A DNA stretch of 44,782 nucleotides from Cyanobium sp. (lineage in GTDB: Bacteria > Cyanobacteriota > Cyanobacteriia > PCC-6307 > Cyanobiaceae): contig BJHE01000017.1 in assembly GCA_014191755.1 (NCBI GenBank), positions 1 to 44,782 on the forward strand, written 5' to 3'. The translations under genes were made by a program, and so were the position numbers. The notes below the pieces were generated by a model. It was not told the DNA's origin. It worked only from the letters and a program-made list of their open reading frames with translations, and ran no database searches. Below are positions 23,906-31,162 of this stretch, one piece after another; the stretch's first letter is position 1, and each line of letters opens with the position of its first letter.

Positions 23906-24556
23906 ATGGCATCCGAAACGCTGGTCACCCCGGCCGGCGAGGTCTTATTTGCAAACGTTCTCAAGCCCAAACTCGTCAAAAACGAATCGGGCGACAAATT
24001 GCAGTACGGAATTGTGCTGCTTCAAGCAGACCCTGAGCAGGACCCGATAGCGAAACGGTTCATTGGCTCCCTGCATAAAGCATTTATGGAGAAATATGGC
24101 GGCAACGCCAAGTACGGGCCCAACGGCAAGAAATGGAAGCGGGAAACGCTTACCAACGAAGAAGGCATCGAGGTCCCTACCGGACTTGTCCGTATCACGT
24201 TTTCGAGGGACACTGCAACATCTCGCGGCATCGAATTACCGCCTCCCATGGTGCAAGACGCCAAAGGGAATCCCTGGCCGGTTGGTGTGGCGATCGGCAA
24301 CGGTTCGGTCTGCAAGATTGCTTATTCCATTTGGCCGTGGGACCACCCGGTTGGCGGCAAGGGACTAACACTGCAGCTGCTTGGCGTGCGTGTTCTCGAC
24401 CACGTCCCGTACGTGATGCAGGCCGTCGATCCCGGTGTCTTCGGTGCGCCCGAGGAGGGCACGGACGCCACCGCCTTGACCCCTGCTGCTGCTGCGGATC
24501 CGTTTGGGCTCGATGCTATCGAGGGTCCAGCCAGCACTGAGGAGGTGCCCTGGTGA
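23906..24556 (+). CDS. single-stranded DNA-binding protein, gp2.5/DUF2815-like
   Basis: 216 aa from ATG 23906 (the frame is open upstream, but the ATG after CTGCAGAGC fits best). A strand-rich core runs from VLFANVLKPKLV to LQLLGVRVLDHV and includes basic patches (KYGPNGKKWKRETL). The last 40 residues are acidic and Ala-rich, ending EGPASTEEVPW; an acidic tail with an aromatic end is typical of T7 gp2.5-type SSBs. It probably protects single-stranded DNA and recruits replication proteins. First gene of the replication operon. Confidence 0.65.
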   Translation: MASETLVTPAGEVLFANVLKPKLVKNESGDKLQYGIVLLQADPEQDPIAKRFIGSLHKAFMEKYGGNAKYGPNGKKWKRETLTNEEGIEVPTGLVRITFSRDTATSRGIELPPPMVQDAKGNPWPVGVAIGNGSVCKIAYSIWPWDHPVGGKGLTLQLLGVRVLDHVPYVMQAVDPGVFGAPEEGTDATALTPAAAADPFGLDAIEGPASTEEVPW

Positions 24557-24762
24557 GCCAAGAAATCACGATCACGCGGTCATTCTCCGCCAAGGTCAAC
24601 CTGGGCAACTACGAAAACGTGGATGTCTCGTGCTCTATGCAAGTGACCGTGCCCGCTGATAGATGGGGCGTACACAGCAAAGCTCTCTACGACGCCTGCC
24701 GCGATCAAGTGCGGAGCGAAGTTGAGGAAATCAAGCGTCGCAAGGGTGGCGCCAATGGCTAA
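24553..24762 (+). CDS. hypothetical small protein of the replication operon
   Basis: 69 aa from GTG overlapping the SSB stop. Two strands (ITITRSFSAKVNL, VDVSCSMQVTVP) lead to a basic helix (QVRSEVEEIKRRKGG). Not recognised; tightly coupled to its neighbours. Confidence 0.6.
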   Translation: MSQEITITRSFSAKVNLGNYENVDVSCSMQVTVPADRWGVHSKALYDACRDQVRSEVEEIKRRKGGANG

Positions 24763-25084
24763 GTCATCCGTGGGCAAAACAACCGTCGAAATCAACGGTG
24801 TTGATTACACGGCAGCCCTTGATCAGTTGGCCGACGAACAGCGGGAGCTGACCAAAGCACAGGAGCTGACGAGCTACATGCTCAAGGAGCACCTGGCCGA
24901 AGCTGCCAAGACCAGCATCGCGGGCCGTTTCACCATGGGCCTGTCGCTGACCTTCGACCGGCTGCCCGGCCGCACCTCGATCAAGGCCAAGGTGGGCTAT
25001 TCCCGCAAGTTTAGCGACGAGCTGGAGGGCTTTGCCCAGCATCAGCAAGGCGACCTGTTCGACAGCGTGGAGGACGGCGAATGA
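24755..25084 (+). CDS. hypothetical protein of the replication operon
   Basis: 109 aa from ATG 24755, overlapping the previous gene by 8 bases. A helical first half (LDQLADEQRELTKAQELTSYM) and a strand-rich second half (GLSLTFDRLPGRTSIKAKVGY) end in an acidic tail (GDLFDSVEDGE) resembling SSB-type interaction tails. It might bind replication proteins, which is inference. Stop overlaps the next ATG. Confidence 0.6.
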   Translation: MAKSSVGKTTVEINGVDYTAALDQLADEQRELTKAQELTSYMLKEHLAEAAKTSIAGRFTMGLSLTFDRLPGRTSIKAKVGYSRKFSDELEGFAQHQQGDLFDSVEDGE

Positions 25085-25422
25085 AGCGATTCCAGTTGCT
25101 TCAATTCATCGGCCGCGGCCAAGTCATACCGGCTTGGTACGGGCTGGCCTGGTACGACTGGCAGAGGAATGGGCACTATGCGCTGCCCATTTTCCTGGCC
25201 CTGCCCTTTGGGGTTGCCCGTTGGTTCTGGGCTGGCCTGCGAACAGGCTGCGCGACGGTGGCCATCGATGCCAGGGTGGCCTACCTGGATGGGATCCAGC
25301 AGGGGATCCGTATCGCCAAGAAGGATCCATCGCTGCTGCATAGACCGTTCGCGGCGCGTGGCGGCGATCGTCTCACGGTCATCAACGCCGACACCTACGA
25401 CCAGCGAGGTGGCAAGCGATGA
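25081..25422 (+). CDS. hypothetical protein with a hydrophobic segment
   Basis: 113 aa. Residues about 33-54 (ALPIFLALPFGVARWFWAG) form a probable membrane segment after an aromatic-rich N-terminus. The C-terminus is soluble (DARVAYLDGIQQGIRIAKK). Coupled by ATGA overlaps on both sides. It might tether replication proteins to the membrane. Confidence 0.55.
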   Translation: MKRFQLLQFIGRGQVIPAWYGLAWYDWQRNGHYALPIFLALPFGVARWFWAGLRTGCATVAIDARVAYLDGIQQGIRIAKKDPSLLHRPFAARGGDRLTVINADTYDQRGGKR

Positions 25423-25895
25423 ACATCGTGGCCATCGATCCGGGTCCCGAAGTATCCGGGGTTGTGATTCTAAGCCCTGAGCGCAGAATCCTTTCAGCCC
25501 GAATCCTGGCCAATACAAAGATCGTTGCCGACTTGCGGATTGGCACACCTTGCCCATTCCCCCATGTAGCAATCGAGATGATTGCCTCCTACGGGATGCC
25601 CGTGGGAGCCGAGGTCTTCACTACCTGCACGTGGATTGGTCGATTTGAGGAGGCCTATGTCCACTCGGATCTGACTGCTCGCTACTTCCGCAAGGACATC
25701 AAGCTGCATCTATGCGGCACCACCCAGGCCAAGGACGCCAATGTCCGCCAGGCATTGATTGATCTACTGGGCCCCCCCGGTGTCAAGAAGAATCCCGGCC
25801 CTACCTACGGGATCAGCAAGCACATGTGGGCAGCGCTTGCCGTTGCCGTCTACGCCCATCACGTTCTCAACACTTCTCCACCCTCCCCCCAATGA
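25419..25895 (+). CDS. RuvC-like Holliday junction resolvase
   Basis: 158 aa. The start MNIVAIDPGPEVSGVV is the first RuvC strand with Asp7. HVAIEMIASYG supplies the central Glu. The C-terminal helix GISKHMWAALAVAVYAHH matches the RuvC-like phage pattern, although the last acidic residue of cellular RuvC is not obvious. It would resolve junctions before packaging and so replace T7 gp3. Its last codons (YAHHVLN) are repeated at 26413-26434, after the next gene. Confidence 0.8.
   Translation: MNIVAIDPGPEVSGVVILSPERRILSARILANTKIVADLRIGTPCPFPHVAIEMIASYGMPVGAEVFTTCTWIGRFEEAYVHSDLTARYFRKDIKLHLCGTTQAKDANVRQALIDLLGPPGVKKNPGPTYGISKHMWAALAVAVYAHHVLNTSPPSPQ
25849..25870 (+). repeat. 22-bp direct repeat, copy 1 (in the RuvC-like 3' end)
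   Basis: Identical to 26413-26434. With one mismatch the match extends four bases further upstream. The two copies flank the 25892 gene. Confidence 0.9.
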
Positions 25896-26398
25896 AAGTT
25901 GAAATTGACCTAGACGACATTTTCCGCGACGAAGACGGAAACCCTGAAGAGTCATTAGATGAATTGATTAGGCGGCAAGTCGTTGCTCGCTTAACGGACG
26001 ACTACCGGAAACGGCTTTTTACCAAGTTTGACGAGGAGCTTGCAGCTATCATTCAAGCTCAAATTAAGGAAGCTTTGCAGTCACGGATGCCGTCATTGGT
26101 AGACGACATCATGAACGCCGAGTACACCCCCGTAGACGGCTACGGGCGTGCTATGGCTTCGACAAACTTCAAGAGCGCAATTATCAGGGAAATCAGCTCC
26201 GAGCTTAAGTACGCCCCCAAGACTTACCAAAGTGAGCAAAACGCTTTTACGACAGCGGTAAAAGGTGTCGTGGCTGAGCAGCCGAAAGCGTTTAAAGAGG
26301 AATTTACGGCGCAGATAGATGACACTTTTAAGCGTGACGCATTGGCCTTTGCCGTACAAAAGCTTGGGGAAAGACTGGGCCTAAGACTGGGCCTGTAG
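25892..26398 (+). CDS. probable inserted (moron) gene, function unknown
   Basis: 168 aa from ATG 25892. A helical, acidic protein with a conserved-looking middle (NAEYTPVDGYGRAMASTNFK) and a C-terminal helix (FKRDALAFAVQKLGERLGL). I recall similar proteins near phage recombination genes but cannot name a family. The DNA is clearly more AT-rich than both neighbours, and the gene is flanked by 22-bp direct repeats of the RuvC-like 3' end, so it was probably inserted here. The C/T-rich leader CCACCCTCCCCCCA lacks Shine-Dalgarno. Confidence 0.65.
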   Translation: MKVEIDLDDIFRDEDGNPEESLDELIRRQVVARLTDDYRKRLFTKFDEELAAIIQAQIKEALQSRMPSLVDDIMNAEYTPVDGYGRAMASTNFKSAIIREISSELKYAPKTYQSEQNAFTTAVKGVVAEQPKAFKEEFTAQIDDTFKRDALAFAVQKLGERLGLRLGL

Positions 26399-26412
26399 AA
26401 ATAGTCTCGCCA

Positions 26413-26434
26413 TCTACGCCCATCACGTTCTCAA
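26413..26434 (+). repeat. 22-bp direct repeat, copy 2 (remnant of the RuvC-like 3' end)
   Basis: The frame reads LAIYAHHVLNQPK and a TGA overlapping the ATG of the 26444 gene, as expected for the original 3' end of the resolvase gene before insertion. Confidence 0.85.
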
Positions 26435-26443
26435 TCAACCGAA

Positions 26444-27472
26444 ATGACCACCACCACCACCACACCACCCCCCGAGGCACTGGCCACGGCGCCCAAGGCC
26501 ATCGTCATCAGCCAGTTTGATGTGCTGCTGGGCGACATCCAGGAGGCCAAGAAGAAGGCCGCCGAGGCAGTCTTCGACTACAGCACCAAGGCTGGCAACC
26601 AGGCAGCCCGGTCTTACGTGTTTGCCCAGCGCAAGCTCAAGGCCCGGATCGAATCGGCCCGCACCGATGCCAAGGCCTATGCATTGGCCTATGGCCGCAA
26701 GGTCGATGAGCAGGCCACTGGGCTAAAGGATCAGGTGGAAGCGCTGATCAAGCCGCACCAGGATGCGCTCGACGCCATCACCAAGGCCGAGGCCGATCGG
26801 GTGCAGCGGCATCGGGATGTGCTCCAACAGATCAGGGATCTGGGTCAGGTGCCATTTGGGTCTGGCGCGAACCAGATCGCAATGGCCCTGGTGGGCGCCA
26901 AGCGTCTCGACATCGACGGGCTGGAGGAGTTCAAGGAAGAGGCTGCCGCCGCCCTGCTGGAAACGATCCGCACCCTTGAAGCCGCCCACGCCAAGGCTCT
27001 GTCCGACGAGGCCGCCGCTGCCGAACTGGCCCAGCTGCGCGAGCAGCAGCGAATCCAGAAGGAGAAGGAAGCCGAGGACGCACGCATCAAGGCGCAGCAG
27101 GAAGCCATCGCCGAAGCGGCCCCCAAGATGCAGGAGGAGGCCGATGCTGCGATCCAGGAGGCTGTGCAGAAGGTGGACGCCGCCGAGGCCAGGGCCGCAG
27201 CGGCGGAAGCCAGGGCCGCCGACGCCGAGGCCGTGGTCGCCCTGCTGGAGGGGGAAGCACTGCTGGCGATTAAGCCGGCGGAGGTGCCGGTGGCGGTATG
27301 CCGCGGCATGTTCCTTGAAGAGACGGAGCGCACCGGCCCCATCCCAGCCGAGGAGCGGCTGGGCACCCAGCTCCTGCACGCCATGAAAGGCATGCACCGG
27401 GTCGAGGTGGTCAATGCCCTGATCGCCGGCACCCTGCACCCGGCCATCACGATCGACTGGAGCCAGGTCTGA
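26444..27472 (+). CDS. coiled-coil recombination/replication-associated protein
   Basis: 342 aa. A Thr/Pro-rich start is followed by long helices from about residue 30 to 280, rich in Ala, Glu and Gln (AAELAQLREQQRIQKEKEAED). The C-terminal region MHRVEVVNALIAGTLHPAIT resembles the end of DUF1351-like phage recombination-associated proteins. It is probably a structural or clamp-like partner of SSB and resolvase; the assignment is weak. The stop overlaps the next ATG. Confidence 0.55.
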   Translation: MTTTTTTPPPEALATAPKAIVISQFDVLLGDIQEAKKKAAEAVFDYSTKAGNQAARSYVFAQRKLKARIESARTDAKAYALAYGRKVDEQATGLKDQVEALIKPHQDALDAITKAEADRVQRHRDVLQQIRDLGQVPFGSGANQIAMALVGAKRLDIDGLEEFKEEAAAALLETIRTLEAAHAKALSDEAAAAELAQLREQQRIQKEKEAEDARIKAQQEAIAEAAPKMQEEADAAIQEAVQKVDAAEARAAAAEARAADAEAVVALLEGEALLAIKPAEVPVAVCRGMFLEETERTGPIPAEERLGTQLLHAMKGMHRVEVVNALIAGTLHPAITIDWSQV

Positions 27473-28089
27473 TGCTTTGCCCCCACTGCCATTACTATCA
27501 AAACCGGGTGCTAGAAACCCGCAGTAACGCAAGCGAGAACGCCGTCCGCCGCCGCCACGCCTGCCGGAAATGCGGCAAGGCCTTCACCAGCATCCAACGG
27601 ATCGAGGTCTATCAGGAGGGCGCCTGGCAGCCGGTTCCCCTGGCAGCCGTGCCCGATCCGCAGCCGGTGGCCCCGCCTGCGCCGCGCCCACGCTTGAAGC
27701 GGCCCGACAACCCCGCGCCGGATCGGCTGCATCCGATCACCGGCGCCGAGCACTGGCTCGCGGACATCGAGCGCGATGGCCTGCCGCCGGCCCTTCTCGA
27801 AGGAATGCTGGCGTGGTGGAACGAAAGCCGCTGGGGCAAGCACCGGACCCAAGCCACATGGACTCAACTGGCATTTACTTTGTCGGCCGGTCGGGTGGCT
27901 TTCCTGTGCAAACAAGGCCAGCACGACATCGCCCGCGCCCTGGTGGAAGCCGGCATCGAGCACGGGTGGCAGGCACTGAAGCCTGAGTACCTGCGTGGCA
28001 TCTCAGCAGCCCCGCCGGCCGCCGCTTCCGCAGGTGACGAGGCCGCCGCGGCAATCCGGGACATGCTGAAGCGGGCCGATGCTGCTTGA
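27472..28089 (+). CDS. NrdR-type zinc-ribbon protein
   Basis: 205 aa. Residues 1-46 contain CPHC...VLETRSNASENAVRRRHACRKCGKAF-like spacing, the zinc ribbon and RRRxxC signature of NrdR, but no ATP-cone follows. A Pro-rich linker (residues 60-85) leads to a helical domain with HWLADIERDGLPPALLEGML and a tryptophan-rich stretch (WWNESRWGKHRTQATW). This could be a DNA-binding replication or transcription accessory. The function is not established. The end overlaps the next gene by 11 bases. Confidence 0.6.
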   Translation: MLCPHCHYYQNRVLETRSNASENAVRRRHACRKCGKAFTSIQRIEVYQEGAWQPVPLAAVPDPQPVAPPAPRPRLKRPDNPAPDRLHPITGAEHWLADIERDGLPPALLEGMLAWWNESRWGKHRTQATWTQLAFTLSAGRVAFLCKQGQHDIARALVEAGIEHGWQALKPEYLRGISAAPPAAASAGDEAAAAIRDMLKRADAA

Positions 28090-28612
28090 TCCCGAAGCCT
28101 TCACCCGTGGTTGCCGCATGATCGAGCGGCACATCAGGATCCGGCCCGATGCGGCATGGAACACCGAGGATTTCAAGCTGAAGTTCGTCAGCTTCAACAC
28201 CGATTTCCCGGAGGTCAGCACACCCCAGTTTCTGTGGGCCTGCGAGCGCTGGATCCAGGGGGCGACCGGTGAGTTCCTGCGGTTCCCGACGTGGAACAAG
28301 CTGATGGTGCCGCTGTATCGGTGCCGCGATGGCATCCCGATGCGAGCGTGGGGATTCAAGGAGGACCTGCCTCGATGCCTCCAGCCGACACGGCAGCAGC
28401 TGGCCATGTTGCCGTCCAGGCCGCCCTCGCTCCCGCCGGCTGGCGCCGAGGATCCCGCCGCCTACAGCCTGGTGGCAGCCGGCAGCGACGGGCGGCAACT
28501 GCTGCCGGCTGCCGAGGTCAGCCGTGGCTTGACAGCGGAGCAGTGGCGCCAGCACCTGCGGGAGCAGGCGCAGCTGAGGAAGCAGGCGAAGAGGGGGTCA
28601 CGTGCTCCCTGA
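28079..28612 (+). CDS. hypothetical replication-region protein
   Basis: 177 aa. The N-terminal 100 residues are compact and aromatic-rich (FKLKFVSFNTDFPEVSTPQF, WACERWIQGATGEFLRFPTW). A Pro/Ala-rich linker follows, then a basic helix (EQWRQHLREQAQLRKQAKRG). It could be a helicase-loader-like adaptor for the host replisome, which is speculation from its place between the zinc-ribbon and exonuclease genes. Confidence 0.55.
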   Translation: MLLDPEAFTRGCRMIERHIRIRPDAAWNTEDFKLKFVSFNTDFPEVSTPQFLWACERWIQGATGEFLRFPTWNKLMVPLYRCRDGIPMRAWGFKEDLPRCLQPTRQQLAMLPSRPPSLPPAGAEDPAAYSLVAAGSDGRQLLPAAEVSRGLTAEQWRQHLREQAQLRKQAKRGSRAP

Positions 28613-28841
28613 AGAAAGAATGCTGCGACGCCGGAACATCCTGCAGCGCGGTCTCCTCGCTGGGTATTGGTCGGTCGAACAGTTCAACCATGACGCGCCG
28701 CCCAACTCCGAGCTTTGCTTGCCCACGTGGGATTTTTTAGACGCTCACCCACGATTCGCTGACATGTTCTTCCGTGACATGGAAGCATTCCACAAACGCA
28801 CAGTCGCCGATCACGTCTGCTTTGTTTCTACCATTCTTTGA
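28602..28841 (+). CDS. hypothetical small protein
   Basis: 79 aa from GTG 28602, overlapping the previous gene by 11 bases. Basic N-terminus (RMLRRRNILQRGLL) and aromatic C-terminal half (MFFRDMEAFHKRTVADHV). More AT-rich than its upstream neighbours. Not recognised. Confidence 0.5.
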   Translation: MLPEERMLRRRNILQRGLLAGYWSVEQFNHDAPPNSELCLPTWDFLDAHPRFADMFFRDMEAFHKRTVADHVCFVSTIL

Positions 28842-28850
28842 TCCGCAATT

Positions 28851-29084
28851 ATGGCACGCCCTGTAATTGTCTACAAGCTCGTCCGGGATCCCCTCGGAAC
28901 GGGATGCTTAGAGGAAGTGGAACGCGAAGGCGTTTTCCACGAATTCGGTTTGGACTTTCAAGAATGCAACGAAGGCGTTGGCAGCTTTACCGTTGCGATC
29001 GTTGAATCACCCGACGGAACAGTCAGCCTTGTGCCGGTGCATTTAATCCGATTCATCGCCCCTACCCCAGCTTCTGATGCCTGA
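28851..29084 (+). CDS. hypothetical small protein
   Basis: 77 aa, beta-rich (VIVYKLVRDP, SFTVAIVESPDGTVSLVPV). It shares the AT-richer composition of the 28602 gene. Its C-terminus overlaps the next start. Function unknown. Confidence 0.5.
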   Translation: MARPVIVYKLVRDPLGTGCLEEVEREGVFHEFGLDFQECNEGVGSFTVAIVESPDGTVSLVPVHLIRFIAPTPASDA

Positions 29085-29352
29085 CACCCACGTAATCCTG
29101 AATGAACAGATCGGCATGGGCCGCATCATCGTGACCGCCCGCCCTGGGGCCAATCGTTATTGGATCGTGACCTTTGTACGCCGCAACAGCAGGAAAACGA
29201 TTTTGGACGAAACTGCCGCATGGATGCCCGATGGCGAATGGGACGGATCGCGCTGGCTTCCGTTCCGTTCCCAGCTGGTCCCGCCCGACGCGCTGCAGCG
29301 GGTTCAGGACTGGCTGCAGGGCCGCCCGGTGCCGGCGGAGGTGGCGTCGTGA
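29077..29352 (+). CDS. hypothetical small beta-rich protein
   Basis: 91 aa. Strands GRIIVTARPGANRYWIVTFV suggest a small SH3-like or OB-like barrel; this is only a shape impression. The stop overlaps the GTG of the exonuclease. Confidence 0.5.
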   Translation: MPDTHVILNEQIGMGRIIVTARPGANRYWIVTFVRRNSRKTILDETAAWMPDGEWDGSRWLPFRSQLVPPDALQRVQDWLQGRPVPAEVAS

Positions 29353-30107
29353 GCGACCAACCCAGGGCCCTGGTGGATGCGGAGCTCTATCTGCGCCGCT
29401 GCACCGCCGTATCCGAATACGAGATCGAATGGGCGCCAGATGACTGGACCTACGTGTGCCGTCACGGCGAGGCCAAGGCCCGCTTCCAGGATTTCCTGGG
29501 ATCCGTCCGCGACGCGCTGCCCGACCACCAGCTGCACCTGTGCCTGGGCACTGCCGCCAGCTTCCGCTACAGCCTCTTCAGCGCCTACAAGGCGAACCGC
29601 AAGGCCAGCCGCAAGCCGGCCGGCTACAGCCAGCTGATCCAGTGGGTCATCGCAGCCGGGGAGCTGCGGGGCTGGAACATCGCCATGCTCGCCGAGGTCG
29701 AGGCCGACGATGTGATGGGCATTCTCTGCCGCCCTGGTGATGTGATCGTCTCGGAGGACAAGGACATGCTGGGGATCCCCGGCCTGCACCTTCGAGGCAC
29801 GGAGTTCGCGGAGGTTTCCGAGCACCAGGCCGACCTGAATGTGTTCTCGCAGGCGCTGATCGGGGACACCACGGACAACTACCCCGGCTGCCCTGGCATC
29901 GGCAAGGTCAATGCGAAGGGCATCCTGGCCGGACAGCCCGATGCTGCCGCGATGTGGGCGGCCGTTTTGAAAGCGTTCGAGAAGGCCGGCCTTACCCGCC
30001 GGGATGCGATCACCCACGTGCGGCTGGCCCGAATTCTGCGGGCTGGTGAGTATGACGTGGATCGAGAGTTGCCGATCCTGTGGAGCCCACCTGACGGCCC
30101 CCCGTAG
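29349..30107 (+). CDS. 5'-3' exonuclease, T7 gp6-like
   Basis: 252 aa from GTG. FEN/PIN-type motifs are clear: FRYSLFSAYKANRKASRKP (arch), EADDVMGI, SEDKDMLGIPGL, and the helix-three-turn region GDTTDNYPGCPGIGKVNA. In T7, gp6 removes RNA primers, degrades host DNA and processes concatemers. Here it is the last gene of the replication operon. No DNA polymerase is fused or adjacent. Confidence 0.88.
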   Translation: MSDQPRALVDAELYLRRCTAVSEYEIEWAPDDWTYVCRHGEAKARFQDFLGSVRDALPDHQLHLCLGTAASFRYSLFSAYKANRKASRKPAGYSQLIQWVIAAGELRGWNIAMLAEVEADDVMGILCRPGDVIVSEDKDMLGIPGLHLRGTEFAEVSEHQADLNVFSQALIGDTTDNYPGCPGIGKVNAKGILAGQPDAAAMWAAVLKAFEKAGLTRRDAITHVRLARILRAGEYDVDRELPILWSPPDGPP

Positions 30108-30110
30108 TAT
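30102..30110 (+). promoter_or_regulatory. candidate promoter core CCGTAGTAT
   Basis: Overlaps the exonuclease stop; followed by GGGGCAAACTCTGCAG and ATG 30134. TAGTATGGGG resembles a T7-type TATAGGG initiation region. It probably begins the virion operon. Confidence 0.5.
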
Positions 30111-30133
30111 GGGGCAAACTCTGCAGCCCTGTA

Positions 30134-30343
30134 ATGCCGAAGCCTGTTGATGCTGAGGAGCTGATTCAAAGGCTCGAAGGACTGTGGCCCGACATCGCCC
30201 CGCACCCACAGGCCACGGACCGCGAGATCCAGCAGCAGATTGGCGCGGTTCAGGTGGTGCGGTGGCTGCGGGCTGAGCTGTTGACTAACGACGACGAGGC
30301 CCCCAGGGTCTACCCGCCTTCTTTCAAAACCGAGAGGGACTGA
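30134..30343 (+). CDS. hypothetical small acidic protein
   Basis: 69 aa (MPKPVDAEELIQRLEGLWPD). Helical and acidic. First gene after the TAGTAT box. Possibly a small regulator of late expression; not recognised. Confidence 0.55.
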   Translation: MPKPVDAEELIQRLEGLWPDIAPHPQATDREIQQQIGAVQVVRWLRAELLTNDDEAPRVYPPSFKTERD

Positions 30344-30346
30344 GCC

Positions 30347-30751
30347 ATGTGCGCGGGCGGCGGGGGATCCCGGTCAACCATCACCATGCCCGACACCAGG
30401 GCTTACGACGCAATGGCGAGCCAGCAGCTCGGCCTGATGCAGCAGGCGCAAAGCTCTGATGTGCTGGCCAAGCAGGGCCAGCTGGATGCCCTGGTGCGTG
30501 ACCGGATCGCACTGCAGACCCAGGAGCAGGCGGTTGCCACAGCCCGCGCCAACAACACCACCGCCCAAGCGGCCAGGCTCGCGGCACTGGTCGGCGCACC
30601 GCCACCAGAGAAGCCGGCTGCGGCCCCGGTGATCGGCAGCGACCGCACCGGCGAGAAGCGGCCGACCGGTAAGGCGGCACTGCGAATCGACCGAGCGGCC
30701 AAGGTTTCCGCCGGCCCTGGCGCCGGCCTCAACATCACCACGGGGTACTGA
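30347..30751 (+). CDS. MCAG-type virion-associated protein 1
   Basis: 134 aa starting MCAGGGGS. Gln/Ala-rich helix in the middle and a C-terminus RIDRAAKVSAGPGAGLNITTGY. The same N-terminal MCAG and C-terminal GAGLNI pattern recurs in the next gene, so they are paralogues. Small MC-Gly-rich proteins just before the portal are common in podoviruses; their role may be at the head-tail interface. Confidence 0.6.
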   Translation: MCAGGGGSRSTITMPDTRAYDAMASQQLGLMQQAQSSDVLAKQGQLDALVRDRIALQTQEQAVATARANNTTAQAARLAALVGAPPPEKPAAAPVIGSDRTGEKRPTGKAALRIDRAAKVSAGPGAGLNITTGY

Positions 30752-30753
30752 CC

Positions 30754-31161
30754 ATGTGTGCAGGGAGAGCGCGAGCACCACGGACCGTCTACCAGGGGCC
30801 GAGCCAGGCCCAGATCGACGCGCAGAACCAGCAGATGGAGATGGCCCGGCGGCAGGCGGAGGAGGCCAACCTGCGGATGCAGTCCCAGCTGGACCAGCAG
30901 ATCGCCGCTGCCAATGCCGAGAGCGAGCGGTCCCGCGCCTCGCTGGCAGAGCAGACCGCCGCCATGGCCACGGAGGCGGCGGCCGTGGTGGCGCAAGCGG
31001 CGCCCTATGCCACCGCCGTCACCTACGAGGCGCCCGCCGCTGGGCTCGCCCTGACCACTGATCCAGCCAGCCAGAGGAAGAAGAAGCCGGCGGCCGGGCT
31101 CACGATTGCGCCGGCTGGCGCGGCGGCAGCGGCCGGCGCTGGCCTCAACATCGGCACCTGA
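30754..31161 (+). CDS. MCAG-type virion-associated protein 2
   Basis: 135 aa starting MCAGRARA. A strong coiled coil (IDAQNQQMEMARRQAEEANL) is followed by Ala-rich sequence and the end GAAAAAGAGLNIGT. Paralogue of the previous protein. Immediately upstream of the portal. Confidence 0.6.
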   Translation: MCAGRARAPRTVYQGPSQAQIDAQNQQMEMARRQAEEANLRMQSQLDQQIAAANAESERSRASLAEQTAAMATEAAAVVAQAAPYATAVTYEAPAAGLALTTDPASQRKKKPAAGLTIAPAGAAAAAGAGLNIGT

Positions 31162-31162
31162 A

